Below, piece by piece: positions 9,351 to 16,752 of a DNA stretch of 64,000 nucleotides (its first letter is position 1; every line of letters starts with the position of its first letter). Source of the stretch: Candidatus Paracaedibacteraceae bacterium (GTDB lineage Bacteria; Pseudomonadota; Alphaproteobacteria; Paracaedibacterales; Paracaedibacteraceae). Below the pieces are notes generated by a model. The model ran no database searches and had not been told where the DNA came from. It saw nothing but the letters and a program-made list of their open reading frames with translations. The stretch spans positions 489,508 through 553,507 of the forward strand of contig JAHBYI010000001.1 in the NCBI GenBank assembly GCA_019636035.1. The letters are read 5' to 3'. The position numbers were made by a program, and so were the translations under genes.

Positions 9351-9380
9351 TATAGCTAGAACCATTTAATATGGCTATAG
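9351..9380 (-). repeat. Dispersed imperfect palindrome, copy 2
   Basis: It lies between the gyrA stop and the end of the convergent fic remnant. The unit reads TATAGCTAGAACCATTTAAT then ATGGCTATAG and is the reverse complement of copy 1 with few differences. Its position between convergent 3' ends suggests it may serve as a bidirectional terminator or have been tolerated there. Confidence 0.65.
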
Positions 9381-9397
9381 TTAGTGTAAAGGGACGA

Positions 9398-9955
9398 TTA
9401 TAAATAAGTATAAAACGTTCCTTTGCCTTGACCGTTTTGCTTAAGAACTTTGTCGTGAACTAACTTGAAAAGATGGCTTTTGATTGTGTTGCGATTTTCA
9501 CCCATCGCCAGTGTTAAATCTGATATTGTCGATTTTCCTTGAGTACGAATTACCTCTACAATCTTTTCATCAAAAGGGTTAAGTTTCTGAATTTGAAGAA
9601 AAATATCTGTTCGTTTGGTCAGATTAGAGATTTGAGTTTCCAAGATTGTAAAGAAAAACTTCATCCACGGCAGGTAATCCGGCGTCGCTGACCTAAGCGT
9701 TTTCTGGGTCATTTGAAGAGCCTTGTAATAATCCCTCTTGTTGTCTTCGATAACACCTTCTAGAGACGAAAAAGGAACATAGTGATATCCTGTTTTTAAA
9801 AGTAACAACGTTGTAAGGGCTCGGGATAATCGACCATTCCCGCCCTGAAAAGGATGGATCGCAAGAAAAGTAACGATAAAAATAGAAACAATAACAAGAG
9901 GATGCCAGTTCTTTTGATAAACGAAATCATACCAACGAATTAACTGCTCCATATA
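9398..9955 (-). pseudogene. Fic family protein, C-terminal part, cut off by transposon
   Basis: This is the distal half of a Fic-domain protein. It holds the active-site loop HPFQGGNGRLSR (family consensus HxFx[D/E]GNGRxxR; here Gly replaces the acidic residue). A helical C-terminal part and a winged-helix-like end (STISDLTLAMGENRNTIKSHLFKL) follow. The proximal half lies at 13763-14256 on the same strand. Removing the transposon and one ATATA copy joins the two halves in frame as ...TPLYMEQLIRWYD..., giving a 348-residue protein. The first codon of this fragment (ATG at 9952) is formed across the target duplication, so a truncated product could in principle be translated. Fic enzymes usually transfer AMP to target proteins. 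Confidence 0.85.
9951..9955. repeat. Target-site duplication ATATA, left copy
   Basis: The five bases ATATA abut the left transposon end and are repeated at 13763-13767. A 5-bp duplication is the hallmark of Tn3-family insertion. Confidence 0.9.
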
Positions 9956-9994
9956 GGGGTTAGGGGAGCAATGGAACAGGCAACCGACTTAAGG
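9956..9994 (+). repeat. Tn3 terminal inverted repeat, left
   Basis: Perfect reverse complement of 13724-13762 over 39 bp; begins GGGGTTAGGGG. The transposase stop codon falls inside it. Confidence 0.93.
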
Positions 9995-12964
9995 GTCATT
10001 TGGATTTCTTAATTGCCTTAATTCACCCCTCTTAACCTCTTCCGGCATGGCAAATGAGTAACGTCCAAGCATATTTATGTGCCCATGGCCGAAAGGGGAG
10101 AGTCTGGTAGCATCTCCTTCGTTTACGGGAAATCCTTCCTTGCATAATTGATTCAAGGCTGCGTCCATATAAATCGTATTCCATAACACGATGATATTTA
10201 AAACTAATCCCAGTGCACCCAGTTGATCCTCCTGTCCTTCACGATATCGCTGATGAAGTTCTCCTCGTTTTCCGTGGAAAACGGCGCGTGCCAAACTATG
10301 TCTTCCCTCACTAAGATTAAGCTGTAACAACGTGCCACGGCGACAAGATTCGTCATTAATATAATTGAGCATATGAATGGTTTTATCGATCCGCCCAATT
10401 TCTGCGATCGCTTGCGCTAAACGCGTTGGTTTATCGCCAACCTGAAGTGTGCGCATAATTCCTGTTGCAGGAACTCGTCCAAGTTTAAGTGAGCCTAATA
10501 GCCGCAACACATCATCCCAATAGGGAGTAACTTTATCAAGATTAATACGATTTTTTGCAAGAGCATTGAGTTTGCCATAATCAGCCAACGGATCAATACG
10601 CCAAAATCTGGCACCTCCAATATCAGCCAATCGTGGACTAAAACGATACCCTAACAAACGAAATAATCCAAATACAATATCACTGTAGGCTCCAGTATCT
10701 GTCATGATGCGCGTTGGCTGTAACTCGGTCTGCTGCTCAAGAACAACCCCTAAAAGTATCAGGCTGTCACGTAAGGTTCCTGGTACCGTGACATCGTTTA
10801 AACCCGTGCGTTGATTGGAGACCAGGTTGTACCAGGTCACGCCACGGCCTTCCTTAAAGTATTTGGGATTTGGTGCAGCATGCACCGTCCTAACCGCAAC
10901 AATAAAACGTATCCCATCAGCCGACGCAATATCACCTCCGCCCCATTTTCTAGCTAATCCAATCTGGTTTTGGGCGGCAACCAATATAGCATTTGCGGCA
11001 GTTAATGTCTCATCACGAATATAGTTTTGATCGACCCACACTAACCTATCACGTTTTAATGCGGGAACATCCTCACGAATAAAAGGTTCTGGTCCGGTAT
11101 TACAGGCTTCGGAAAGTAATACAGCACATATGCTGGTTGTTAAATCAGTAGCTCGCGCATTGCCTTCACTTAGATGAGTAAATGCGTCAGTAAATCCAGT
11201 TCGTGTAGCAATTTCAAGTATGATTTCTGGTAAATCCACTCGAGGTAACTTGGCCTTTACTGCTGCACGCAGAGCTTTTAATGAAGGAGGATCATCAAGC
11301 TTGTCCAGATGAGTTAATACAAATTCCTCATTACCTTTTACTGTCTCGAATCGAACAGACGGATTATTATCTATATTTGAAGCAACCAATTGGTAAGTCT
11401 GATCGAGTTCTTCCGTAAAGTTTGCAAGGGTTAATTTTGGGTCGGTTGTTAAATTCAATGAATGGCAAATCATAGGACGTACTGCTTCCCACTGTGCACC
11501 AGAATAGAGATTTGCGCGGGGGTCAGTATAACGCCAACTTGGAGTAACAAATAGATCACGACGCTTTAATGCCATTTGTAATTTATCAAGAACACAAAAC
11601 GTATAAGCCATTAGATCAACTTTGCCATCTTTGCCAACGACATGGCGTTTCCATGATTTTCTAACCACACCCATTGGAGGCTCATCATTTTGTTTGCTCT
11701 TTAACCATGTAAGACTTTGAACCACTGACTTTCCTGCCTGATTAGCATCAAAATTGATTACACGAAGTAAGGTAGATAAAAACCGCTTAACTGTCGTTTT
11801 CTTTTGCTCAAGCTCTTGATAGAATACGTTATCAGGCGGTTGAATTAATGCACTGACATCATCAATTGCATGAATAAGCCTGTCATATCCTACTGCTGTA
11901 TAAATTTTATCGCGAATTTCATGATCAGATAAATCTGAATTCAACAATAATTTGCAGGCATCAACCAATGTAGAAGCTGCTAGATCAAGATCCTTGAGCG
12001 TGCGCAATCGCGTCTTATTATTATTGTGCTTGGCTCTTGAAAACAAATCGCGCAATAACATGCAAAGTACATCCAGCGCATCATCTTGGGCACTGGCTTC
12101 TAAACTGTGGGCAAAAGCAATAAGTGTTGCCATTTTTCGCTCAAATGGTAGGCGACTAATGGCAGTAATCTTTGCTGTGTTGGCAAAGCGTGCTAGTTTT
12201 TCAATTCGACACGATGGTATGCGTGAAAAAGGTAGTTTGACGCTAATATCACGTGCCATTTCAACCCGTTGTAGCGATTTCACAAGTGATGGGGCATTTA
12301 CCCTGACTGGTCCTTTACGTAATTTGTCGAGTAATGATTGATGTTCATCATCGTTCGTAACTAACAGCTGGTTGAGACGCTCTTGTTGATCACTGGTTAA
12401 GTCTTTAACCAACATTTTCAATAATCTAGATTCCATTCTGGAGCGGATTTCAGCAATAAAGCGTTCCAAAACAGTGACTCCAGGAAGTAATATTTTATTG
12501 GTGCACAACCAAGCTAATGCATGGTCAAAAAGCGCGCCAGGCCTATCTGTTCCCGTCCAGCATAGTGCACATAGCCTTCGCCCAAGCCGAAAACGGACTC
12601 CTTTTTGTGTAAACTCACGATAACCATTACGTGATCGAATTTCAACGGTATGTCGCCAGCGTTGCTCACTGGCTTGATAGGCTACCAAGCAGCTTTTGTA
12701 GTCAGTAATATTAATCTGAGAAGCAATTCGCTCAATTACAGATGGAGGTACATCTGTTATGTTTGTAAGAAATGTGCCAAGGAATCGAACTGTTGTGAGT
12801 TGTAACGCGTAACCTAATCGACTGAAATCACCGCGTTTGCTTGCTATCCACTCATGATCTTGATCATCTAAGAAAAAATGATTAGCAATTAAATCCTGTG
12901 ATAGGTCATCAGGGTAACGACCATAATTATCGCGTTGAGCGGATGAAAGAAAACTAACAGGCAT
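9989..12964 (-). CDS. tnpA: Tn3-family transposase TnpA
   Basis: A full-length 991-residue DDE transposase. The N-terminal third (MPVSFLSSAQRDNYGRYP..., DUF4158-like) binds the terminal repeats. The C-terminal half contains the catalytic core with acidic residues in ADGIRF (about 680), TDTGAYSD (about 753) and SEGRHSLARAVFHG (about 887), and the family ending LSPFGHGHINMLGRYSF. There is no frameshift, so the enzyme is probably active. The gene reads away from the resolvase, and its end lies within the left inverted repeat. Confidence 0.95.
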   Translation of the reverse strand: MPVSFLSSAQRDNYGRYPDDLSQDLIANHFFLDDQDHEWIASKRGDFSRLGYALQLTTVRFLGTFLTNITDVPPSVIERIASQINITDYKSCLVAYQASEQRWRHTVEIRSRNGYREFTQKGVRFRLGRRLCALCWTGTDRPGALFDHALAWLCTNKILLPGVTVLERFIAEIRSRMESRLLKMLVKDLTSDQQERLNQLLVTNDDEHQSLLDKLRKGPVRVNAPSLVKSLQRVEMARDISVKLPFSRIPSCRIEKLARFANTAKITAISRLPFERKMATLIAFAHSLEASAQDDALDVLCMLLRDLFSRAKHNNNKTRLRTLKDLDLAASTLVDACKLLLNSDLSDHEIRDKIYTAVGYDRLIHAIDDVSALIQPPDNVFYQELEQKKTTVKRFLSTLLRVINFDANQAGKSVVQSLTWLKSKQNDEPPMGVVRKSWKRHVVGKDGKVDLMAYTFCVLDKLQMALKRRDLFVTPSWRYTDPRANLYSGAQWEAVRPMICHSLNLTTDPKLTLANFTEELDQTYQLVASNIDNNPSVRFETVKGNEEFVLTHLDKLDDPPSLKALRAAVKAKLPRVDLPEIILEIATRTGFTDAFTHLSEGNARATDLTTSICAVLLSEACNTGPEPFIREDVPALKRDRLVWVDQNYIRDETLTAANAILVAAQNQIGLARKWGGGDIASADGIRFIVAVRTVHAAPNPKYFKEGRGVTWYNLVSNQRTGLNDVTVPGTLRDSLILLGVVLEQQTELQPTRIMTDTGAYSDIVFGLFRLLGYRFSPRLADIGGARFWRIDPLADYGKLNALAKNRINLDKVTPYWDDVLRLLGSLKLGRVPATGIMRTLQVGDKPTRLAQAIAEIGRIDKTIHMLNYINDESCRRGTLLQLNLSEGRHSLARAVFHGKRGELHQRYREGQEDQLGALGLVLNIIVLWNTIYMDAALNQLCKEGFPVNEGDATRLSPFGHGHINMLGRYSFAMPEEVKRGELRQLRNPNDP

Positions 12965-12984
12965 ATTGATCCATTGGTAAAGTT

Positions 12985-13098
12985 ATTGTTGCAAAAATTA
13001 GGAGTTTTGCAATCATAGGTCAGGTTAAGTATTTAGTAGTTTAAAGTTATTGCAAAAGTTAGTTGCAAAACTTTATCTTTTTGCTGTATGTTTTGCAA
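12985..13098. promoter_or_regulatory. Putative res site and divergent tnpA/tnpR promoter region
   Basis: The spacer between the divergent transposase and resolvase genes has five copies of the octamer TTGCAAAA or its complement: 12989-12996, 13005-13012, 13050-13057, 13063-13070 and 13091-13098. The first two face each other over 8 nt. Serine resolvases bind paired inverted half-sites in this location in Tn3 elements, so this is the likely resolution site and autoregulatory region. The assignment of individual half-sites is inference. Confidence 0.6.
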
Positions 13099-13117
13099 AC
13101 AAATTATAGAGATGATC

Positions 13118-13678
13118 ATGAAAATTGGTTATGCACGGGTTTCAACGTCTGATCAAAATTTGGAATTACAATTAGCGGCCCTAAACCAAGCTGGATGTGG
13201 GCGTATTTATCAAGAAAAAATTTCTGGATCAAAAAAAGAACGCCCTGAGTTACAAAGATTGCTCGATCAGCTTCGCCCTAACGATATTGTAGTCGTTTGG
13301 AAATTGGATAGGCTTGCTCGTTCAACCCAGAATTTACTGGAGTTAGTAGAATTAATTAAAGCGGCAGAAGCGTCTTTTTGTTCTTTATCGGAGCCGTGGG
13401 CTGATACAACGTCCCATTCTGGTAAAATGATCATGACTGTGTTTGCTGGTATTGCAGAATTTGAGCGTGATCTCATTCGTGAACGCACGTCATTTGGCCG
13501 GAAGGAAGCTTTAAAACGTGGAGTACGTTTTGGAAGACCAAAAAAAATGAATGATGAACAAAAGACGCTGGCTCACAGGCTTTTACAGGAAGGTAAATCA
13601 ATCAAAGAAATAGCCAAAACTTTCAATGTCCATAATGCAACAATATATCGATTACTTGAGGAAAGGGAGATATCTTAA
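13118..13678 (+). CDS. tnpR: Serine recombinase (Tn3-type resolvase/invertase)
   Basis: The 186-residue protein begins MKIGYARVSTSDQN with the nucleophilic serine at residue 9. The typical arginines lie in WKLDRLARS, the long E-helix in AGIAEFERDLIRERT, and a C-terminal helix-turn-helix (SIKEIAKTFNVHNATIYRLL) binds DNA. It resolves cointegrates formed by TnpA. I use the ATG at 13118; an upstream in-frame ATG at 13088 would add ten residues not seen in the family. Confidence 0.93.
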   Translation: MKIGYARVSTSDQNLELQLAALNQAGCGRIYQEKISGSKKERPELQRLLDQLRPNDIVVVWKLDRLARSTQNLLELVELIKAAEASFCSLSEPWADTTSHSGKMIMTVFAGIAEFERDLIRERTSFGRKEALKRGVRFGRPKKMNDEQKTLAHRLLQEGKSIKEIAKTFNVHNATIYRLLEEREIS

Positions 13679-13723
13679 TGAGTAAAATACAAAGCTATGC
13701 TTATCTTCAAAGGACATATGATT

Positions 13724-13762
13724 CCTTAAGTCGGTTGCCTGTTCCATTGCTCCCCTAACCCC
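13724..13762 (-). repeat. Tn3 terminal inverted repeat, right
   Basis: Perfect reverse complement of the left end over 39 bp; ends CTAACCCC followed by the second ATATA. Confidence 0.93.
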
Positions 13763-13767
13763 ATATA
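13763..13767. repeat. Target-site duplication ATATA, right copy
   Basis: Second copy of the 5-bp target sequence immediately outside the right transposon end. Confidence 0.9.
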
Positions 13768-14256
13768 CAGCGGTGTTTCAAAGGGGCTTGCTGTTTCAAA
13801 AATAATTGCTTGCAATTTTCCATCGATAAATGCACCGACTGAATTTGTATTTTTTTTATATTCGCCTCGATGATTTTCATCTTTTGTGCTGTATTTTAAC
13901 AGGATAGAATGAAGCTGCTTGATGTGGTTTTCTGTTAAATCAAGGGAACTAAAATGATCAAAAATCACAGCCATTAAATCTGAATAACCAGCTACTTCTT
14001 GTTCATCTCTTGTTTTAAATGATGTTGTTTTGAGATTTTGCAGAAATGTCTCTATCTCGCTGTTGGTTAACGTTACCCCTTCAATACGAGTCGAAGCACC
14101 AATACTTTCGATCGTTGCGACTTTCTGAAGAGAAGATAGTCGATCAGGCGATAAATTTGCTGTTGCTTTCCACGTCCCGTTAAATTCGTCAATACGTTTA
14201 ATACTAGACAGCAAATCCACGGGTAATAACAGATTTGTAAAATTTTCGGAGATCAT
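13763..14256 (-). pseudogene. Fic family protein, N-terminal part, cut off by transposon
   Basis: This proximal half of the split fic gene encodes about 164 residues before the junction. It includes the N-terminal helix with the inhibitory motif STRIEG (consensus [S/T]xxxE[G/N]) typical of class II Fic proteins, where the glutamate blocks the ATP site. It then has Fic-core helices up to ...GEYKKNTNSVGAFIDG and the flap-like ETPLYM. Reading continues 37 nt into the transposon end and stops there. The rest of the protein, including the catalytic loop, is at 9398-9955. As it stands the locus cannot make a catalytic Fic enzyme in one piece. Confidence 0.87.
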
Positions 14257-14603
14257 CTAAATATCCACAAACACATCCATATATATCCATATATACCCTT
14301 AAAATAATTAAATATCCATAAATATATCCATATATATCCATATTTATTGGCAACGGTTGGGTTAAATCCCATAAAGGTACGTATCTACCAATAAGAATTA
14401 GGAGAAACCGTCTCTAATTTTTGATCGGAATTAATTGTTGCAGAAGTTATACAGAATTTGTTTTTTGAATAAAAAATATGAAAATTTTGTGTCAAAATTA
14501 CTTGAATCAAAAACCAACTTTAATTTATGTTTTTAAAATAAACAAAGCAAACCGTTCTACGGCCAAAAATACATACATACAGGTCAAATAAATAGGATTT
14601 AAA
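14257..14603. promoter_or_regulatory. Divergent control region between fic and cysteine-rich gene 1
   Basis: This 347-bp spacer holds the ATATCCAT repeat tract (14263-14346) and then about 250 bp of AT-rich DNA with no open frame. Promoters for the leftward fic gene and the rightward cysteine-rich gene must lie here. I could not fix -35/-10 boxes with confidence. Confidence 0.45.
14263..14346. repeat. AT-rich degenerate tandem repeat (ATATCCAT units)
   Basis: Variants of ATATCCAT/ATATATCCAT recur at least seven times upstream of the fic start. The tract is low-complexity and could act as an A+T-rich upstream promoter element or have arisen by slippage. It lacks the regular spacers of a CRISPR array. 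Confidence 0.7.
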
Positions 14604-15107
14604 ATGAAAAGTCGGTTTTTAAAAATATTATCAATAATCATGTGTTCTTTGGTTATGATATTATGCTCAGAGGTTCAATCTACGCAACCAGATATAAAAC
14701 TTGAACGTTCAGGATTACAGGGAACTCGATTAGTTGCTCAAACTGAAGTTGATTTGACATCCTCACAAACTATTGAGTTGGAAAAACCGTCAACCTCTTG
14801 GGCATCCTATTTAGTTACCCCTCTCAAGGCTGTTAGCGATCTTATGAGATACGCTGCACAAAACCCAACAAAAACAGCAATGATTAGCCTTGTTTTAGTC
14901 GCTAATATTACCGCTGTTGCTGCGACTTGCAATTGTTATTGCCGTGATTTTGGTTCAGGATATCCCCAATTTGTAATTAGGACTCGCAACACTTTTGAGT
15001 GTATGGATGTATGCTACGGTGAAGACCTTGATATGAATACCCTTAGTATCTTTAGGTTTCATGACCCTAAATCTTTTCACAGTTGCCCGCCTAGTAGATA
15101 CAGATAA
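14604..15107 (+). CDS. Conserved-leader, cysteine-rich variable-tail protein, paralog 1
   Basis: Family not recognised. The 167-residue product has an N-terminal hydrophobic segment (1-24), then a polar region with TQPDIKLERSGLQGTRLVAQTE. A second hydrophobic segment TAMISLVLVANITAVAA (91-107) ends in a signal-peptidase-like A-x-A. The C-terminal domain after it has six cysteines (109, 111, 113, 133, 137, 161) in the order CxCxC-x19-CxxxC-x23-C. Residues 1-113 align without gaps to the next two genes (about 87% identical to paralog 3), whereas the tail matches only at cysteines. AGGA precedes the ATG by 6 nt. A precursor of an exported disulfide-rich peptide is my inference. Confidence 0.8.
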   Translation: MKSRFLKILSIIMCSLVMILCSEVQSTQPDIKLERSGLQGTRLVAQTEVDLTSSQTIELEKPSTSWASYLVTPLKAVSDLMRYAAQNPTKTAMISLVLVANITAVAATCNCYCRDFGSGYPQFVIRTRNTFECMDVCYGEDLDMNTLSIFRFHDPKSFHSCPPSRYR

Positions 15108-15130
15108 AAACTTAAATTATGGGAATTAAA

Positions 15131-15586
15131 ATGCACTATAGTCTTTTAAAAAAATTGTCCTTAGCCATGTGTTCTTTGGTTATGACGTTATGTTCAGAGG
15201 TTCAATCTACGCAACCAGATATAGAATTTGAACTTTCAGAATTACAGGGAACTCGATTAGTTGCTCAAACTGAAGCTGATTTGACATCCACCCAAACTAT
15301 TGAGTTGAAAAAACCGTCAACCTCTTGGGCATCCTCTTTATTGACTCCTCTCAAAGCTGTCAGCGATATTATTAGTTACGCTGCACAAAACCCAACAAAA
15401 ACAGCAATGATTAGCCTTGTTTTAGTAGCTAATATTACCGCTGTTGCTGCGACCTGTGATTGTGTTTGCATCGTGCGTTTTCATGAATTTGTTCATTCTC
15501 ATCCTATAGGTATGATTGAAAATGAGTTTAGCTGTTCTAGAATATGCCTGGGGCCACTCGAAGCAATTGGTAGCAAATGCCGTTGA
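15131..15586 (+). CDS. Conserved-leader, cysteine-rich variable-tail protein, paralog 2
   Basis: This tandem paralog of the preceding gene has 151 residues. The leader (1-108) is nearly the same, including the hydrophobic segment 91-107. The tail has cysteines 109, 111, 113, 135, 139 and 150, so spacing CxCxC-x21-CxxxC-x10-C, and ends GSKCR. Start choice: GGGAATTAAA precedes the ATG at 15131 exactly where AGGATTTAAA precedes paralog 1, so the in-frame ATG at 15119 is not used. A 12-bp perfect hairpin follows the stop by 8 nt. Predicted fate is an exported small disulfide-rich domain of about 43 residues, if cleaved after the second hydrophobic segment. Confidence 0.8.
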   Translation: MHYSLLKKLSLAMCSLVMTLCSEVQSTQPDIEFELSELQGTRLVAQTEADLTSTQTIELKKPSTSWASSLLTPLKAVSDIISYAAQNPTKTAMISLVLVANITAVAATCDCVCIVRFHEFVHSHPIGMIENEFSCSRICLGPLEAIGSKCR

Positions 15587-15592
15587 TGAAGT

Positions 15593-15622
15593 AACTTAAG
15601 GCTTCGACAAAAGCCTTAAGTT
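15593..15622 (+). terminator. 12-bp perfect hairpin after paralog 2
   Basis: AACTTAAGGCTT pairs with AAGCCTTAAGTT around a 6-nt loop. No U-run follows, so it may stabilise the transcript end or attenuate read-through into paralog 3. Confidence 0.55.
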
Positions 15623-15623
15623 G

Positions 15624-15646
15624 ACCATCAAATGTATTTTGATGGT
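15624..15646 (+). repeat. Second hairpin, shared with the 3' end of paralog 3
   Basis: ACCATCAAA pairs with TTTGATGGT. A similar stem, CATCAAA...TTTGATG, occurs at 16183-16201 after paralog 3, so the duplicated unit includes its 3' flank. Confidence 0.5.
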
Positions 15647-15682
15647 GGTACATAGATAAAAACTTAAATTATGGGAATTAAA

Positions 15683-16144
15683 ATGCACTATAGGCTTTTA
15701 AAAAAATTGTCCTTAGCCATGTGTTCTTTGGTTATGACGTTATGCTCAGAGGTTCAATCTACGCAACCAGATATAGAATTTGAACTTTCAGGATTACAGG
15801 GAACTCAATTAGTTGCTCAAACTGAAGCTGATTTGACATCCACACAAACTACTGAGTTGGAAAAACCGTCAACCTCTTGGGCATCCTATTTAGTTACCCC
15901 TCTCAAGGCTGTTAGCGATCTTATGAGATACGCTGCACAAAACCCAACAAAAACAGCAATGATTAGCCTTGTTTTAGTCACCAATATTACCGCTGTTGCT
16001 GCGACTTGTAATTGTTATTGCGACATAAGAGATGATGGGTTGATTTGGCCATTCCACTCTGAGTCTGCAGGCATGGTTACAAGTACTCATATGTGCGCTG
16101 TAATATGCAATCAACGTGGAGGTTACTTTAAGAGCTGCAGGTGA
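15683..16144 (+). CDS. Conserved-leader, cysteine-rich variable-tail protein, paralog 3
   Basis: Third tandem copy, 153 residues. The leader is about 88% identical to paralog 2, and residues 58-108 differ from paralog 1 only at position 100. Tail cysteines are 109, 111, 113, 138, 142 and 152 (CxCxC-x24-CxxxC-x9-C), ending KSCR. The 5' flank (AGATAAAAACTTAAATTATG) is also identical to that of paralog 2, which shows a recent duplication that included the ribosome-binding region. The ATG at 15683 follows GGGAATTAAA. Function unknown; by architecture it may be a secreted peptide precursor delivered to a host or competitor. Confidence 0.8.
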   Translation: MHYRLLKKLSLAMCSLVMTLCSEVQSTQPDIEFELSGLQGTQLVAQTEADLTSTQTTELEKPSTSWASYLVTPLKAVSDLMRYAAQNPTKTAMISLVLVTNITAVAATCNCYCDIRDDGLIWPFHSESAGMVTSTHMCAVICNQRGGYFKSCR

Positions 16145-16150
16145 TAAGTA

Positions 16151-16201
16151 AATTGAGTTTTTTAAAAAGGCCTCAATTTGTTCATCAAATGTGTTTTGAT
16201 G
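16151..16201 (+). terminator. Paired hairpins after paralog 3
   Basis: AATTGAG (16151-16157) pairs with CTCAATT (16172-16178), enclosing a TTTTTT/AAAAA interior. It is followed by CATCAAA (16183-16189) with TTTGATG (16195-16201). This is the likely end of the cysteine-rich gene transcript. Confidence 0.5.
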
Positions 16202-16348
16202 TACGCAAGAGGAGGACTCCCAAAGATTAGACAGGATAGCAGCAAAGTTAAACTATAGTCTGTATTCTGTTATGCTGCTAATCTGAACTCTGAATGGGGC
16301 TCCCCATTTATATAGACGGATCAAACCCCATAAAGTCCAATAGAATAA

Positions 16349-16711
16349 CTATACGTTCCCTACCATGGCACCCAACTTCCCACCCCCTAATAAATGAACA
16401 TGATAGTGAGGGACTTCTTGGCCACCATTCAGGCCACAATTACTGATCAATCGGTAACCGGAATCCAAAACCCCCTGTGATGCGGCGATTTCAGGGATCT
16501 TAGCGTAGAAATGTGTTATTTCATCGGCACTTGCTTGGGTGTGAAAATCATGGAAATTGATATAGCTCCCCTTTGGAATAATCAAAATATGAAGGGGGGC
16601 TTTTGGGTTAATGTCATGAAAAGCGAGTACTTTTTCATCTTCAAAAACCTTATTACATGGAATTTCTTGGCGCAAAATTCGCGCAAATATGTTATTAAAA
16701 TCATAAGACAT
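16349..16711 (-). CDS. hinT: HIT family nucleotide-binding protein (HinT)
   Basis: A 120-residue histidine-triad protein with the motif HYHVHLLGG near the C-terminus. HinT proteins are purine nucleoside phosphoramidases that hydrolyse AMP-lysine-type bonds. The start [13 protein letters not shown] at 16711 is supported by AAAGGAG 8 nt upstream; the open frame continues to 16795 but that part overlaps the divergent hslV start. Only 41 bp separate the two start codons, so the hinT and hslV promoters must overlap the opposite gene or each other. Confidence 0.93.
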   Translation of the reverse strand: MSYDFNNIFARILRQEIPCNKVFEDEKVLAFHDINPKAPLHILIIPKGSYINFHDFHTQASADEITHFYAKIPEIAASQGVLDSGYRLISNCGLNGGQEVPHYHVHLLGGGKLGAMVGNV

Positions 16712-16752
16712 CGTGTTTTTCTCCTTTAATCTTAATGTGCCGGAGCATACAA

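Larger units (their letters stand above)
9956..13762. mobile_element. Tn3-family transposon, 3807 bp, intact
   Basis: The element is bounded by 39-bp perfect inverted repeats (9956-9994 and 13724-13762) beginning GGGGTTAGGGGAGC, and by ATATA duplications. It carries only a full-length transposase (leftward), a serine resolvase (rightward) and, between them, a spacer with repeated TTGCAAAA motifs that is the likely res site. No passenger genes are present. The identical ends, intact open frames and exact target duplication in an otherwise reconstructable fic gene point to a recent insertion. It can move by replicative transposition with resolution at res, as known for the family. Confidence 0.95.

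Noticed and set aside
11952..12341. 129-codon rightward frame opposite the transposase gene
   Set aside because: It is antisense to a clearly coding transposase, has no ribosome-binding site and its composition mirrors the other strand.
14263..14346. Possible CRISPR-like repeats
   Set aside because: The ATATCCAT units are adjacent and degenerate, without unique spacers, and no cas genes are present.
16145..16348. A fourth cysteine-rich paralog
   Set aside because: Only hairpins and non-coding sequence are present; no leader similarity or open frame is found.
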